Assembly (NCBI GenBank): GCA_964493785.1
Contig: CAZBPM010000002.1
Span: 62,001-126,000, forward strand
From: Hyphomicrobium_A sp964493785
GTDB taxonomy: Bacteria; Pseudomonadota; Alphaproteobacteria; Rhizobiales; Hyphomicrobiaceae
Direction of reading: 5' to 3'
Length of the DNA: 64,000 bases
Program-made: the position numbers and the translations under genes
Shown here: positions 21,275 through 30,352 of the stretch, in pieces
Numbering within the stretch: the stretch's first letter is position 1
Layout of the letters: the number at the start of each line of letters is the position of its first letter
Notes under the pieces: generated by a model
The model's input: only the letters and a program-made list of their open reading frames with translations
Database searches by the model: none
What the model was told of the DNA's origin: nothing

Positions 21275-22519
21275 TCAGGCCGGCGGAGGGCCGAACACCA
21301 GAACCGCGTTGAGACCGCCGAACGCGAATGAGTTGGACATCGTGTAGGTGACATCGAGCTTGCGGCCGACGTTCGGGATGTAGTCCAGGTCGCACTCGGG
21401 GTCGGGGTCGTCGAGCCCGATCGTCGGAGGAACCCAGCCCTCGGCCATTGCCGAGATGCAGGCCGTCGCCTCGATGCCGCCGCCAGCGCCAAGCGGATGC
21501 CCGGTCATCGACTTGGTCGACGAGATGGCAAGGTTCTTGGCGTGGTTGCCGAACACGGCCTTGATCGCGCGCGTCTCGTTGGCGTCGTTGATCGTCGTCG
21601 CCGTGCCGTGGGCATTGAGATACTGGATGTCGGACGGGGAGATCTTGGCATCCTCAAGAGCCATGCGCATGGCTTCGCGCGGGCCTTCGATGTCCGGATT
21701 GACCATGTCCTTGGCATCCGAGGTCATACCGTAGCCGGCGATCTCGGCGAGGATGGTGGCGCCACGCGCCTTGGCATGCTCGTAGGATTCCAGGACCAGG
21801 ACGCCGGCGCCTTCGCCGAGGACCGTGCCGTTGCGCTTCTTGGCGAATGGGAAGCAGCCCTCGGGGGACAGCACGTGCAGGGCCTGCCAGGCCTTCATGG
21901 TGCCGTAGTTGATCACCGACTCCGAAGCGCCAGCAATCGCGACGTCGACGACGCCGTTCTTGATGTAGTCGCGCGCGAGGCCAATGGCGTGCGTCGCCGT
22001 CGAGCAGGCGCTGCAGGTCGCGAACGTAGGGCCTTTGATGCCGAATTCGATGCCGACATGCGCGCTGGCCGATGAACCGATGATGCGCAGCAGCGTCAGC
22101 GGATGGGTGGCGCGCTTGCCCTCGAGGAACAGCGCCCGATACGACTGCTCGAACGTGACGAGGCCGCCGGCGCCCGATCCGATGATGCAGGCGGAGCGAT
22201 AGGGATCGGCGATGGGGAAGGAAAGTCCTGACTGCTTCACGGCCTCGTCGGCAGCGGCCGCGGCGAACCAGGAATAGCGATCGGCATGCATCACCAGCTT
22301 GTCGCGCTGGAAGTGCTTCAGGCGCACCTTGGGATCAAAGTTCTTGATCTGTGCAGCGATGAGGATTTTGAGATCTTCGACCGGAAAGCCACCGAGTTCG
22401 GTGACCCCGCACTTGCCCTCATGCATCGAGGCCCAGAGCTCGGGTACGGTGAGGCCGATTGGCGTCACGGCGCCCATTCCGGTCACCACGACGCGGCGCG
22501 CGCCGTTCGCGTTAGACAT
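21275..22519 (-). CDS. Beta-ketoacyl-ACP synthase, FabF/NodE-like
   Basis: A 414-residue condensing enzyme that extends acyl chains on an acyl carrier protein. The catalytic triad is complete: C172 in TCSACSTATH, H304 in NAHGTAT and H341 in TGHPLGAGG. The length and the SFAFGGLNAVLVFG end are normal for the FabF family. It is paired with its own carrier protein (22660-22932) instead of the fabD/G/acpP cluster, which argues for a special product (modified lipid, long-chain acid or similar) and not bulk fatty acids. Start at 22519. NodE-type enzymes are relatives; no nodulation genes are near. Confidence 0.92.
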   Translation of the reverse strand: MSNANGARRVVVTGMGAVTPIGLTVPELWASMHEGKCGVTELGGFPVEDLKILIAAQIKNFDPKVRLKHFQRDKLVMHADRYSWFAAAAADEAVKQSGLSFPIADPYRSACIIGSGAGGLVTFEQSYRALFLEGKRATHPLTLLRIIGSSASAHVGIEFGIKGPTFATCSACSTATHAIGLARDYIKNGVVDVAIAGASESVINYGTMKAWQALHVLSPEGCFPFAKKRNGTVLGEGAGVLVLESYEHAKARGATILAEIAGYGMTSDAKDMVNPDIEGPREAMRMALEDAKISPSDIQYLNAHGTATTINDANETRAIKAVFGNHAKNLAISSTKSMTGHPLGAGGGIEATACISAMAEGWVPPTIGLDDPDPECDLDYIPNVGRKLDVTYTMSNSFAFGGLNAVLVFGPPPA

Positions 22520-22659
22520 TTACTTACCTGCCGGTTGTGGGCGACGCAGTTGGCGCCGCGATAAGCTGTAACGCGAGCCGGCAAAAGCCTGCTGGGGGGA
22601 GCTCGCTGAAGTTTGGCCAGGGCACGGAAAGGTGTGCCCCGATGCCAGTGTTCGTGTCG

Positions 22660-22932
22660 TCAGGCCTTGGCGCCGGCGGCGGCTGGGCCCTTGGCTACCA
22701 GTTCCTTGACGCGATCAACGACCGAGCCGACTGTCTTGAAGTCCTCGACGTCCTCGTTGGCGTTATAGGGAATTTCGATGCCGAAAGTGTCTTCGATATC
22801 AAATACAATCATTGCCAGATCGAGTGACTCAATCTTGAGATCCGTCAGCGGCGTCGACAGCGAGATGTCGTCGCGCGGCTCCTTCATGTGCTTCTTGAGG
22901 ATCTCGACGATCTTGGTGCCAACTTCGTCCAT
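22660..22932 (-). CDS. Acyl carrier protein
   Basis: 90 residues. The phosphopantetheine attachment serine is S36 in DLKIESLDLAM, at the start of helix 2, followed by IVFDIEDTFGIEIP, typical of carrier proteins. It differs from housekeeping AcpP (which has DSLDTVEL) and from the longer AcpXL. An Ala-rich C-terminal tail (KGPAAAGAKA) is unusual. GGGAG lies upstream of the ATG at 22932. Together with the synthase 140 bases downstream it forms a two-gene unit for a dedicated acyl product. Confidence 0.93.
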   Translation of the reverse strand: MDEVGTKIVEILKKHMKEPRDDISLSTPLTDLKIESLDLAMIVFDIEDTFGIEIPYNANEDVEDFKTVGSVVDRVKELVAKGPAAAGAKA

Positions 22933-23335
22933 ATCAGTCTCCCACCCACGCTCCATTCAAGCCTGGGGCCCGTATTAGTTCGTTTCTAACTAGTGCCAGC
23001 CCACTAGCACAACAAGCTGAGGCGTCACATATCCTTAAACGCCTAGCGAGTCTAGCCGAGGGCCTGCGGCCGGCAGAAGCGGCCGTCTGGCAACACCGGT
23101 AGAGCGGATTTCATGCTCCAGCAGTCACATAAGGTACAGCAAAACTTCTTCACAACCGTTGCTGTGCCCTCGATCGCCGGACTGGATTGCTTGGCCTGCG
23201 GGTACGGAACGTGTTCAATAACAAGCCGCATTTCAAGCACTCGTTATTCGTTCCGCAGGCCCGCGCCTGCAACCGTCCGGCAATAGGCTTGGCGCTATAC
23301 TGCGACCTGAAGTCTAGCCCGGGAGACGCTCGAGG
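22933..23335. other. Gene-free divergent region, ACP to acyl-CoA ligase
   Basis: About 400 bases without a supportable gene between two divergent units. Upstream of the carrier gene, CTAGTG (22990-22995) and CACTAG (23002-23007) make an inverted repeat, with TAGTT/AACTA arms beside it: an operator candidate. On the plus strand TATACT (23296-23301) resembles a -10 box for the acyl-CoA ligase, but no good -35 box accompanies it. A 62-codon frame at 23052-23240 on the minus strand has no protein-like features. Confidence 0.5.
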
Positions 23336-25069
23336 ATGACGATGGTCCGCCCCCGGCCTCCGGCCAACGCGTCGCAGCCGGCCATGCCATGGCTGGATCA
23401 CTACCCGCACGGCGTCGACTGGCATATGCCTCTAAAGGTCGCGCCACTTTACCAACTTTTAGATGACGCCGTCGCCGGCTACGGCCAGCTCAACTGCACG
23501 AATTTCCTCGGCCGGACGATGACTTATGCCGAGATCGGGCATGCGGTCGATCAGGCGACGCTCGGGTTGCAGCGGCTAGGCGTGAAAAAGGGAACCAAGG
23601 TCGGCCTGTTCCTGCCGAATTCCCCGACGTTCATCATCTACTTCTTCGCGGTCCTGAAGGCCGGCGGCACGGTCGTCAATTTCAACCCTCTCTATACCGT
23701 GCCTGAACTCCGCTATCAGGTAAAGGACAGCGATACCGAGCTGATGGTGACGCTCGATCTCAAGGTTCTATGCGACAAGGTGGAGTCGCTGCTTGCCGAC
23801 GGTTGCCTGCAGCGGGCCGTCGTCGCCTCCTTCCCTGCCCTGCTGCCGATGACCAAGGCGACCCTGTTCCGGCTTTTCCGCTCCAAGGAGCTGGCGCGGC
23901 CGCTGGCTTCACTGATGCGCGATAAGATCGTCCTCGATGCGGAGCTGATGGCCAGTGGCGGAAAGGCGGAGCCGGTCGCGATCGAGCCCCTGACCGACAT
24001 TGCTGTGCTGCAGTATACGGGCGGCACCACCGGCACGCCCAAGGGCGCCATGCTCTCCCACGCCAACGTCTATGTGAACGTCCAGCAGGTGGCATCGACG
24101 GCTCCCGAACTCGAGAACGGCGTCGAGCGTGTTCTGGGAGTATTGCCCTTCTTCCACGTCTTCGCCCTCACCGTGGTGATGAACCTCGGGATCTTGCGCG
24201 CGGCCGAGATCATCATCATGCCGCGCTTTTCGCTCGACGAGGCATTGAAGCTGATCGACAGGACCAAGCCGACGATCCTCCCCGGGGTGCCGACGCTATT
24301 CAATGCCATCCTCAACCACCCCAGCATCACGAGCCACGATCTATCGTGCCTGAAGTTCTGCCTGTCGGGAGGCGCCGCCCTGCCTATCGAGGTCAAACAG
24401 CGCTTCGAGGCTGTGACCGGATGCAAGGTGGTCGAAGGCTACGGTCTTTCGGAGGCCTCGCCCGTCGTCACCTCGAACCCGATCGAAGGCCCGGTCAAGG
24501 CGGGCTCTATCGGCATGCCGCTGGCCGGCACCATCATTTCACTGCGCGACCTGGGCGACCCCACCAAGGAGGTCCCGATCGGCGAGAAGGGCGAAATCTG
24601 CGTCAAGGGCCCCCAGGTCATGCTCGGCTATTACAAGCGTCCGAAGGATACCGCAGAGCAGAGTGTCGGCGAGTTTCTGCGCACCGGCGACGTCGCCCGC
24701 ATGGACGAGGAAGGCTTCTTCTTTATCGAGGACCGGATCAAGGACCTCATTATATCCTCGGGCTTCAACGTCTACCCGCGGCGCGTCGAAGAGGCCATTT
24801 ACGAGCACCCGGCCGTGGCCGAAGCAACGGTGATCGGCATCAAGGACAAGAAGCGCGGCGAGGCGCCCAAGGCGTTCGTGCGCCTGAAGGACGGCATGAG
24901 CGTGAGTGCCGAGGAACTGCTTGAGCACCTGGCCGCCCGCATCTCGAAAATCGAGTTGCCCTGCGAAATCGAATTCCGCGCCGAGCTGCCGAAGACCATA
25001 ATCGGCAAGCTGTCGAAAAAGGAGCTGAAGGCCGAGGAGGCTGAAAAGGAGCGCTCCGTCCGCGCCTGA
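23336..25069 (+). CDS. Long-chain fatty acid--CoA ligase
   Basis: A 577-residue AMP-forming acyl-CoA synthetase that activates fatty or dicarboxylic acids for beta-oxidation. Motifs: the P-loop YTGGTTGTPKGAMLSH (about residue 222-237), GYGLSEASPVV, the hinge region RTGDVARMDEEGFFFIEDRI and the C-terminal catalytic lysine region KTIIGKLSKKEL. FadD or PimA-like enzymes are the closest by eye. Two ATGs (23336, 23342) are possible. It is divergent from the ACP/synthase unit and a few kilobases from fadE/fadJ/thiolase, which fits a shared role in fatty acid use. Confidence 0.94.
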   Translation: MTMVRPRPPANASQPAMPWLDHYPHGVDWHMPLKVAPLYQLLDDAVAGYGQLNCTNFLGRTMTYAEIGHAVDQATLGLQRLGVKKGTKVGLFLPNSPTFIIYFFAVLKAGGTVVNFNPLYTVPELRYQVKDSDTELMVTLDLKVLCDKVESLLADGCLQRAVVASFPALLPMTKATLFRLFRSKELARPLASLMRDKIVLDAELMASGGKAEPVAIEPLTDIAVLQYTGGTTGTPKGAMLSHANVYVNVQQVASTAPELENGVERVLGVLPFFHVFALTVVMNLGILRAAEIIIMPRFSLDEALKLIDRTKPTILPGVPTLFNAILNHPSITSHDLSCLKFCLSGGAALPIEVKQRFEAVTGCKVVEGYGLSEASPVVTSNPIEGPVKAGSIGMPLAGTIISLRDLGDPTKEVPIGEKGEICVKGPQVMLGYYKRPKDTAEQSVGEFLRTGDVARMDEEGFFFIEDRIKDLIISSGFNVYPRRVEEAIYEHPAVAEATVIGIKDKKRGEAPKAFVRLKDGMSVSAEELLEHLAARISKIELPCEIEFRAELPKTIIGKLSKKELKAEEAEKERSVRA

Positions 25070-25111
25070 GCGGGCGGAGACGAAGCGCGTCAACGCGAGA
25101 ACGCGTCGTCG

Positions 25112-25399
25112 TCAATCGGTGCTTACAAACGGCAGATCGTTGGCCTTGATACAGACCGAACCATCCAGCTCGATGTAGCCCTTGTCGTACTTCTGGCTCG
25201 CTAAGGTTTCGAAGTGAAGCCGATGAACTTTGAAGCGGTGGAAATAGGAAGCCTCGTCCACCGGGACGTAGTCCAGATCGTCGAGAGCGGCGTTTGACAC
25301 CACCACATCGACACGCTTGCCTCCGTCCTTCATGACGAAGCGAACGATGCCTCGATTGGGCTCGGGTACTGCTGCTATTGCGGCACGCATAAGTGGCAT
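25112..25399 (-). CDS. DUF1488-like small protein
   Basis: 95 residues, cytoplasmic. The pattern (a short N-terminus, RGIVRFVMKDGGKRVDVVVS, AALDDLDYV, then FKVHRLHFETLASQKYDKG and ELDGSVCIKANDL) resembles DUF1488 proteins, small beta-rich proteins of unknown role that often lie alone. GGGGAAG is placed well for the ATG at 25399; longer readings to 25522 are not convincing. It is convergent with the acyl-CoA ligase. Confidence 0.7.
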   Translation of the reverse strand: MPLMRAAIAAVPEPNRGIVRFVMKDGGKRVDVVVSNAALDDLDYVPVDEASYFHRFKVHRLHFETLASQKYDKGYIELDGSVCIKANDLPFVSTD

Positions 25400-25577
25400 G
25401 GCGTCTTCCCCTTCCGTTGATGTTGCTGTTCCCCCGCAACTCTTCAACGCTGAACGCCTCGTAGCCAGAGTGCGTTTCGATTGAGCGTAAATAATGTCCG
25501 TCGTTCGATGTGCAATGCACAACGAGCGCTGCGACCTCGGCCGCAGCGCTCGATCAGTTTCTCAATTGATGACAAGT

Positions 25578-26897
25578 CTAACGATAGAGATCGGCGCGCG
25601 TTGGTGGCACGGCCGGCGGACGCTTGGCATTCTTGGATGCGAGCGTCTGGTTGATCCGCAACGTGCCGCGCGAGAACGCGAGCGACACGCCCGCAAGATA
25701 CGCGACCCAGATGCGGTACTTCTCTTCGCTAACGTACTTCAGGGCGTCGTCGCGCCGCGCCGTCAGCCGCTCGCACCATAGCTTGCAGGTCCGGGCATAG
25801 TGCAGCCGCCACGCCTCCACATCCAGAACCTCGAAACCGGCTCGCTCCATGGCGAACACCGAGTGCCCGATGTCGTCCAGCTCGCCGCCAGGGAAGATGT
25901 ATTTGGCGATCGCCTTCTGCTCGGGCCGCAGACGGCGCTTGAACCAACCCTGCTTGGGCGCGCGGCGCGAAATCGCGTGGTTGAGAAAGAGGCCTTCCGG
26001 CGCGAGCAGCGACTGCATCTTACCCATGTAGCCGGGAATGTTCTTCAGCCCGATGTGTTCGTACATGCCGATGGATGCGATCTTGTCGAACGTCCCCGTC
26101 ATCATCGAATAGTCCTTCAGCTCGACGGTGACGCGGTCCTGAAGTCCGAGCCGCGCGATCTTCTCCTTGGCGAACGCCAGCTGCTCCTCCGACAGCGTGA
26201 TGCCATGCGCAGTCACACCGTAGTTCTTCGCGGCATGGCAGATCAGGCCGCCCCACCCGCAGCCGATGTCGAGGAAGCGCTCGCCCGCCTTGAGGCGCAG
26301 CTTGCGGCAGATCATTTCCAGCTTGTCGAGCTGAGCCTGGGCGACGTCGTTGTTCCAGTCGGTGTAGTACGCGCACGAGTAGACCATCTCGGGATCGAGG
26401 AAGAGCGCGTAGAAGTCGTTCGACAGGTCGTAGTGGAACTGGATGTAGTCCTTGTTGTCGGCGACCTTGCGGCGGCGTCCGGTGATCTCGCCCTCGAAGC
26501 CGTGGTCGTCGGTCGCATCGTCCGTCCGCGCCATCAGGAACGGTGCGAGCTTGCCAATCAGCTTCAGCGCATCGCGCCCCTTGAGCTTGACGGACCGGCC
26601 ACCTTTGTTGAGCTGGGAGCCAAGATCGATGAGCGTGCCGCCGGAAAAGTCGACGCCCTTGTCGACGTACTGGCGGATGAAATTATCGAGCGTCGGCCAG
26701 CGCAGCAGCGAGCCGATCACGCCGGCGTCGGCGATGGCGATCTGAAACGGCCCGGTGACGTTCTTGCCCAGGGGCGTGACCGACCCGTCCCAAAGGCGCA
26801 GCGACGCGTTGAGGTCGAGCTTTTCGGCGAACTCCCGCGCCAGCTCTTTTGCCGCCGCGAGTTGGCGCTCAGCCCTGCCGCTGTTGTCCTTGCCCAT
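25578..26897 (-). CDS. Cyclopropane-fatty-acyl-phospholipid synthase family methyltransferase
   Basis: A 439-residue enzyme of the Cfa family, which adds a methylene or methyl group from SAM to double bonds of membrane lipids. The SAM motif GERFLDIGCGWGGL is followed by the family markers YDLSNDFYALFLDPEMVYSC, HGITLSEEQL, IGMYEHIG and PGGELDDIGHS. The N-terminal third is the lipid-binding domain. Start 26897 is by homology; the ribosome site is weak. It lies 75 bases after the thiolase gene on the same strand and may belong to the fad operon. Confidence 0.94.
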   Translation of the reverse strand: MGKDNSGRAERQLAAAKELAREFAEKLDLNASLRLWDGSVTPLGKNVTGPFQIAIADAGVIGSLLRWPTLDNFIRQYVDKGVDFSGGTLIDLGSQLNKGGRSVKLKGRDALKLIGKLAPFLMARTDDATDDHGFEGEITGRRRKVADNKDYIQFHYDLSNDFYALFLDPEMVYSCAYYTDWNNDVAQAQLDKLEMICRKLRLKAGERFLDIGCGWGGLICHAAKNYGVTAHGITLSEEQLAFAKEKIARLGLQDRVTVELKDYSMMTGTFDKIASIGMYEHIGLKNIPGYMGKMQSLLAPEGLFLNHAISRRAPKQGWFKRRLRPEQKAIAKYIFPGGELDDIGHSVFAMERAGFEVLDVEAWRLHYARTCKLWCERLTARRDDALKYVSEEKYRIWVAYLAGVSLAFSRGTLRINQTLASKNAKRPPAVPPTRADLYR

Positions 26898-26972
26898 GCT
26901 GGATAAGTACCCCGTTGCTGCCTTCCGCGGTGCTCGCACACCTTCCGGCCGCTGTCGAGAGGTACGAGGCCG

Positions 26973-28277
26973 TCAGGCCGCCTGATGAAGCTCCGCCGCG
27001 TCCTTGGATTCCATGATGGCTGCAACGCCCATTCCGCCGGCGGTGCAAATCGAGATGAGGCCGCGGCCGTGATGCTCCGACAGGAGCTTGCCGAGGTTGC
27101 CCATAATACGCGCGCCCGTCGCGGCGAACGGATGACCCATTGCGATGGACGAGCCCCGGATGTTGAGCTTGGATCGATCAATGGCGCCCATCGGTTCAGA
27201 GCGGCCCAGCACTTCGCTGCAGTAGACCGGGTCTTCCCAGGCTTTGAGCGTCGCCAGCACCTGGGCCGCAAAAGCCTCGTGAATCTCGTAGTAGTCGAAG
27301 TCCTGCAGCCTGAGGCCCGCACGTTCCAGCATCTTTGAGACGGCGATGGTCGGGGCCATCAGCAGCCCATCACCGCCGACGAAGTCGTTGGCGGCCGTCT
27401 GGGAATAGGTGATGTACGCCTGCACCGGCAGGCCATGTTTCGTCGCCCAGTCCTCGGACGCCAACAGCACCGCTGCGGCACCGTCGGTGAGCGGGGTTGA
27501 ATTGGCGGCCGTCAGCGTGCCGCGCTCGCCCTTTTCGAACGACGTCTTGAGCGTGGCGAGCTTCTCCGCGCTGACATCGGCGCGGATGTTGTTGTCGCGA
27601 AAGACTCCGGCGAATGGCGTCACGAGCTCGTCCATGTAGCCGGAACGATAGGCCTCAGCCGCCTTGCGATGGCTCTCAATTGCGAACGCGTCCTGATCGG
27701 CGCGGGTGATGCCCCACTCCTGGGCCATGAGCTCGGCATGTTCACCCATCGACAGACCCGTGCGCGGCTCGGCGTTGGCCGGTGCGTTCGGCACAAGTTC
27801 GCCGGGGGAGAAGCCCTTGAACAGCTTCAACTTGCCGAGGAATGTCTTCTGCTGACCCAGCCTGATCAGGCGCTGGGCCAGTTTCTTCGATACGACGAGC
27901 GGCGCGTCCGACGTCGTATCCGAGCCGACGGCAATGGCGCAGTCGATGTCGCCTATGGCGATCTTCGCCGCGCTGCCCAGCGCGCCCTGCAGGCTCGTAC
28001 CGCAGGCTTGCGTCATGGTGATGCCGGGCGTCGATGGCGCGAGGCGCGTGCCGAGCACGGCTTCGCGCGTGAGGTTGAAGTCCTTCGAATGCGTGATGAC
28101 CGCCCCGCCTACGACCTCGTCGATGTGCTGACCCTTGAGGTTGTAGCGATCGACGAGCGCGTTGAGCGCGCCCGTCATCAGGTCGAGATTTGAAAGGTCG
28201 GCGTACAGCGTGTTCGAGCGGCAGAACGGAATGCGGGCCCCGCCGATAACCGCGACGCGTCTCAGGAAACGTTGCAT
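26973..28277 (-). CDS. Acetyl-CoA C-acyltransferase (thiolase)
   Basis: A 434-residue thiolase that does the last step of beta-oxidation, releasing acetyl-CoA. Catalytic residues are visible: Cys in TQACGTSLQG, His in YYEIHEAFAAQ, His in SSIAMGHPFAATGAR and the final Cys in ISICTAGGMGV. It is of the FadI type (longer loop domain with the GLSMGEHAELMAQEWGI segment). GGGGAAG precedes the ATG at 28277. The gap to the FadJ-type gene is only 14 bases, so the two probably form a complex and are co-translated. Confidence 0.94.
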   Translation of the reverse strand: MQRFLRRVAVIGGARIPFCRSNTLYADLSNLDLMTGALNALVDRYNLKGQHIDEVVGGAVITHSKDFNLTREAVLGTRLAPSTPGITMTQACGTSLQGALGSAAKIAIGDIDCAIAVGSDTTSDAPLVVSKKLAQRLIRLGQQKTFLGKLKLFKGFSPGELVPNAPANAEPRTGLSMGEHAELMAQEWGITRADQDAFAIESHRKAAEAYRSGYMDELVTPFAGVFRDNNIRADVSAEKLATLKTSFEKGERGTLTAANSTPLTDGAAAVLLASEDWATKHGLPVQAYITYSQTAANDFVGGDGLLMAPTIAVSKMLERAGLRLQDFDYYEIHEAFAAQVLATLKAWEDPVYCSEVLGRSEPMGAIDRSKLNIRGSSIAMGHPFAATGARIMGNLGKLLSEHHGRGLISICTAGGMGVAAIMESKDAAELHQAA

Positions 28278-28291
28278 CGGATACTTCCCCT

Positions 28292-30298
28292 TTATTCGGC
28301 GGCGGCGGCGTGGACGGGTGCTTGCGGCGTCTTCGATGCCTTGTAGTGGAGCGGCCCTCCGCGGAACGGCGCAAACCCGGTTCCGAAGATAACGCCGGCA
28401 TCGACGAGGTCGGCGTTCTCGACGATCCCGGCATCGAGGCACTTCTGCGCCTCCTCGATCAGAGGCTCGATGAGTGAGCGGCCGAGCGCTTCCATTTCCT
28501 CCGGATCATTCCTGCGGGGCGCCCTGACGGGCTTGCCACCCTGCCAGACGTAGAAGCCTTCGCCGCTCTTCTTGCCGAGCTTGCCCTCGATCACGAGGTG
28601 CTCCATCGCCGAGCCGGCGGACGGATAGCCGAGGATCTTCGCCACGTGTGCGCACACGTCGAGGCCGACTGTGTCGGCGAGCTCGATTGGACCCATCGGC
28701 ATGCCGAACGCGCGTGCCGCCTCGTCGATGCGCTCCTTGTCCTCGCCTTCCTGCAGCCGCTTCATCGCACCGAACATGTACGGCGTCAGCACGCGGTTGA
28801 CGAGGAAGCCAGGCACGCTCTTGGTGATCAGCGGGAACTTGTCGATGGCCGTGACGAATGCCGCGCCGCGCTTAATCTCGTCCTCGCGAGATTGCTCGCC
28901 GCGTACCACCTCGACCAGCGGCATGAGCGACACCGGATTGAAGAAGTGGAGGCCGATAAGGCGGCCAGGGTCTGCGAGGCCCGCCGCGATATCCTCGATC
29001 TGCAGCGACGAAGTGTTCGTCGCCAGAACTGCGCCGGGCTTCATCCTGCCTTCGACGTCGGCGAGCACTTTCTTTTTGATGTCCAGCTTCTCGACAATCG
29101 CCTCGATGACGACGTCGGCGCGTGCGATGCCTTCCCCGGTCGGATCGGCGATCAGCCGCGCTTTTGCGGCATCCTTTTGGGCTTTTGTCTTGAAGCGGCG
29201 CGCGAACAGCTTGCCCTGCGCGGCGATACCCTTGGCGATCTGCTCCGGCGAGACGTCCTGCAGTGTCGCCTCCATGCCGGCGGCAACGCACCAGCCGGCG
29301 ATGTCGGCGCCCATCGTTCCAGCGCCGATGACGTGCACGCGTTGCGGCTTCCAGCCGAGCTTCTTGGGCGCCTGCCCCTTCAGCAGTTCCGACAGCCAGA
29401 ACACGCGCCGCAGATTGCGCGACTGTTCGGACACCATGAGCGGCGCGAATGCGCGCGACTCCGCTGCCTTCAATGCCTCTTCGTTTCCGCCATACTTCTC
29501 GTAGAGATCGATCAGGCGATAAGGCGAAGGATAGTGCGCCTCGCGCACCTTCTTTCCGACCTCTGCACGCATACGCGAAGCCAGCAGCCCGCGCACCGGC
29601 CACATGTTGAGCATGCGCTTAAGGGCTCCCGCGGGCTTTGACTTCCTCTTGCGCAGGACGGCCTTGCGCGCGGCCCACGGCAGCGCACCCCTGGTGTCGA
29701 CCAACTGATCGAGGAGCCCCATCGCCCGAGCGGCCGAGGCCGACAGCATCTTGCCGGTGAGCATGATCTGCATCGCGGCCGGCGCTCCGGACTGGCGGAT
29801 CGCACGCGCCGTGCCGTTGAAGCCGGGGAAGATGCCGAGCTTCACTTCGGGGAAGCCGAGCTTGGTCGAGGCATCGCGCGTGGCGATGCGATAGTGGCAC
29901 GCGAGCGCCAGCTCCAGTCCTCCACCGAGGCAGAACCCATTAATGGCGCAGACGACCGGAACCGACAGGTTTTCTATACGGTCGAACAGCGCCGTTACCG
30001 GGCGAAGGTTTTCGACGACGTCGCTTTCGGTTTTGAGGTCGGCGAACTCGCGAATGTCTGCTCCGACGATGAAGCCGCGCTCCTTGGCGGAGATCAGGAC
30101 GAGGCCACCGATCGTTTTGTCGCGTGCGCCGCGCTCGACCTCGGTGATGATTTCGGCGAGCTCTTCCAGCGGCCGTCTGCCGAGCGCGTTCTGGCTCTCG
30201 CCCTCGCGATCGAACTCGGCCCAGGCAATGCCCCATTGATCGACGGAAAACCGCCAATCCTTCAGATCCGGCAACGGACGCGATACGGCCTTGAACAT
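28292..30298 (-). CDS. Fatty oxidation complex alpha subunit (FadJ-like)
   Basis: A 668-residue fusion: an N-terminal enoyl-CoA hydratase/isomerase domain (about 1-200; oxyanion loop INGFCLGGGLELALACHYRI) and a C-terminal 3-hydroxyacyl-CoA dehydrogenase (NAD loop VHVIGAGTMGADIAGW, dehydrogenase signature LHFFNPVSLMPLVEVV). It performs steps two and three of beta-oxidation. CAGGAG precedes the ATG at 30298. The order fadE-fadJ-thiolase on one strand with short gaps indicates one operon. The length and domain order are normal for FadJ-type proteins. Confidence 0.95.
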   Translation of the reverse strand: MFKAVSRPLPDLKDWRFSVDQWGIAWAEFDREGESQNALGRRPLEELAEIITEVERGARDKTIGGLVLISAKERGFIVGADIREFADLKTESDVVENLRPVTALFDRIENLSVPVVCAINGFCLGGGLELALACHYRIATRDASTKLGFPEVKLGIFPGFNGTARAIRQSGAPAAMQIMLTGKMLSASAARAMGLLDQLVDTRGALPWAARKAVLRKRKSKPAGALKRMLNMWPVRGLLASRMRAEVGKKVREAHYPSPYRLIDLYEKYGGNEEALKAAESRAFAPLMVSEQSRNLRRVFWLSELLKGQAPKKLGWKPQRVHVIGAGTMGADIAGWCVAAGMEATLQDVSPEQIAKGIAAQGKLFARRFKTKAQKDAAKARLIADPTGEGIARADVVIEAIVEKLDIKKKVLADVEGRMKPGAVLATNTSSLQIEDIAAGLADPGRLIGLHFFNPVSLMPLVEVVRGEQSREDEIKRGAAFVTAIDKFPLITKSVPGFLVNRVLTPYMFGAMKRLQEGEDKERIDEAARAFGMPMGPIELADTVGLDVCAHVAKILGYPSAGSAMEHLVIEGKLGKKSGEGFYVWQGGKPVRAPRRNDPEEMEALGRSLIEPLIEEAQKCLDAGIVENADLVDAGVIFGTGFAPFRGGPLHYKASKTPQAPVHAAAAE

Positions 30299-30352
30299 GC
30301 GAGCTCCTGTTTCGCGTGCGGCCGCAACCGCGGCCGCGTCCTGCGATCGATC

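Noticed and set aside
23052..23240. 62-residue minus-strand frame in the ACP-ligase gap
   Set aside because: No ribosome site, no recognisable features; it probably arises by chance in a non-coding gap.
28598..29641. 347-residue plus-strand frame over the fadJ-like gene
   Set aside because: Antisense shadow: His/Arg/Asp-rich and no recognisable domain.
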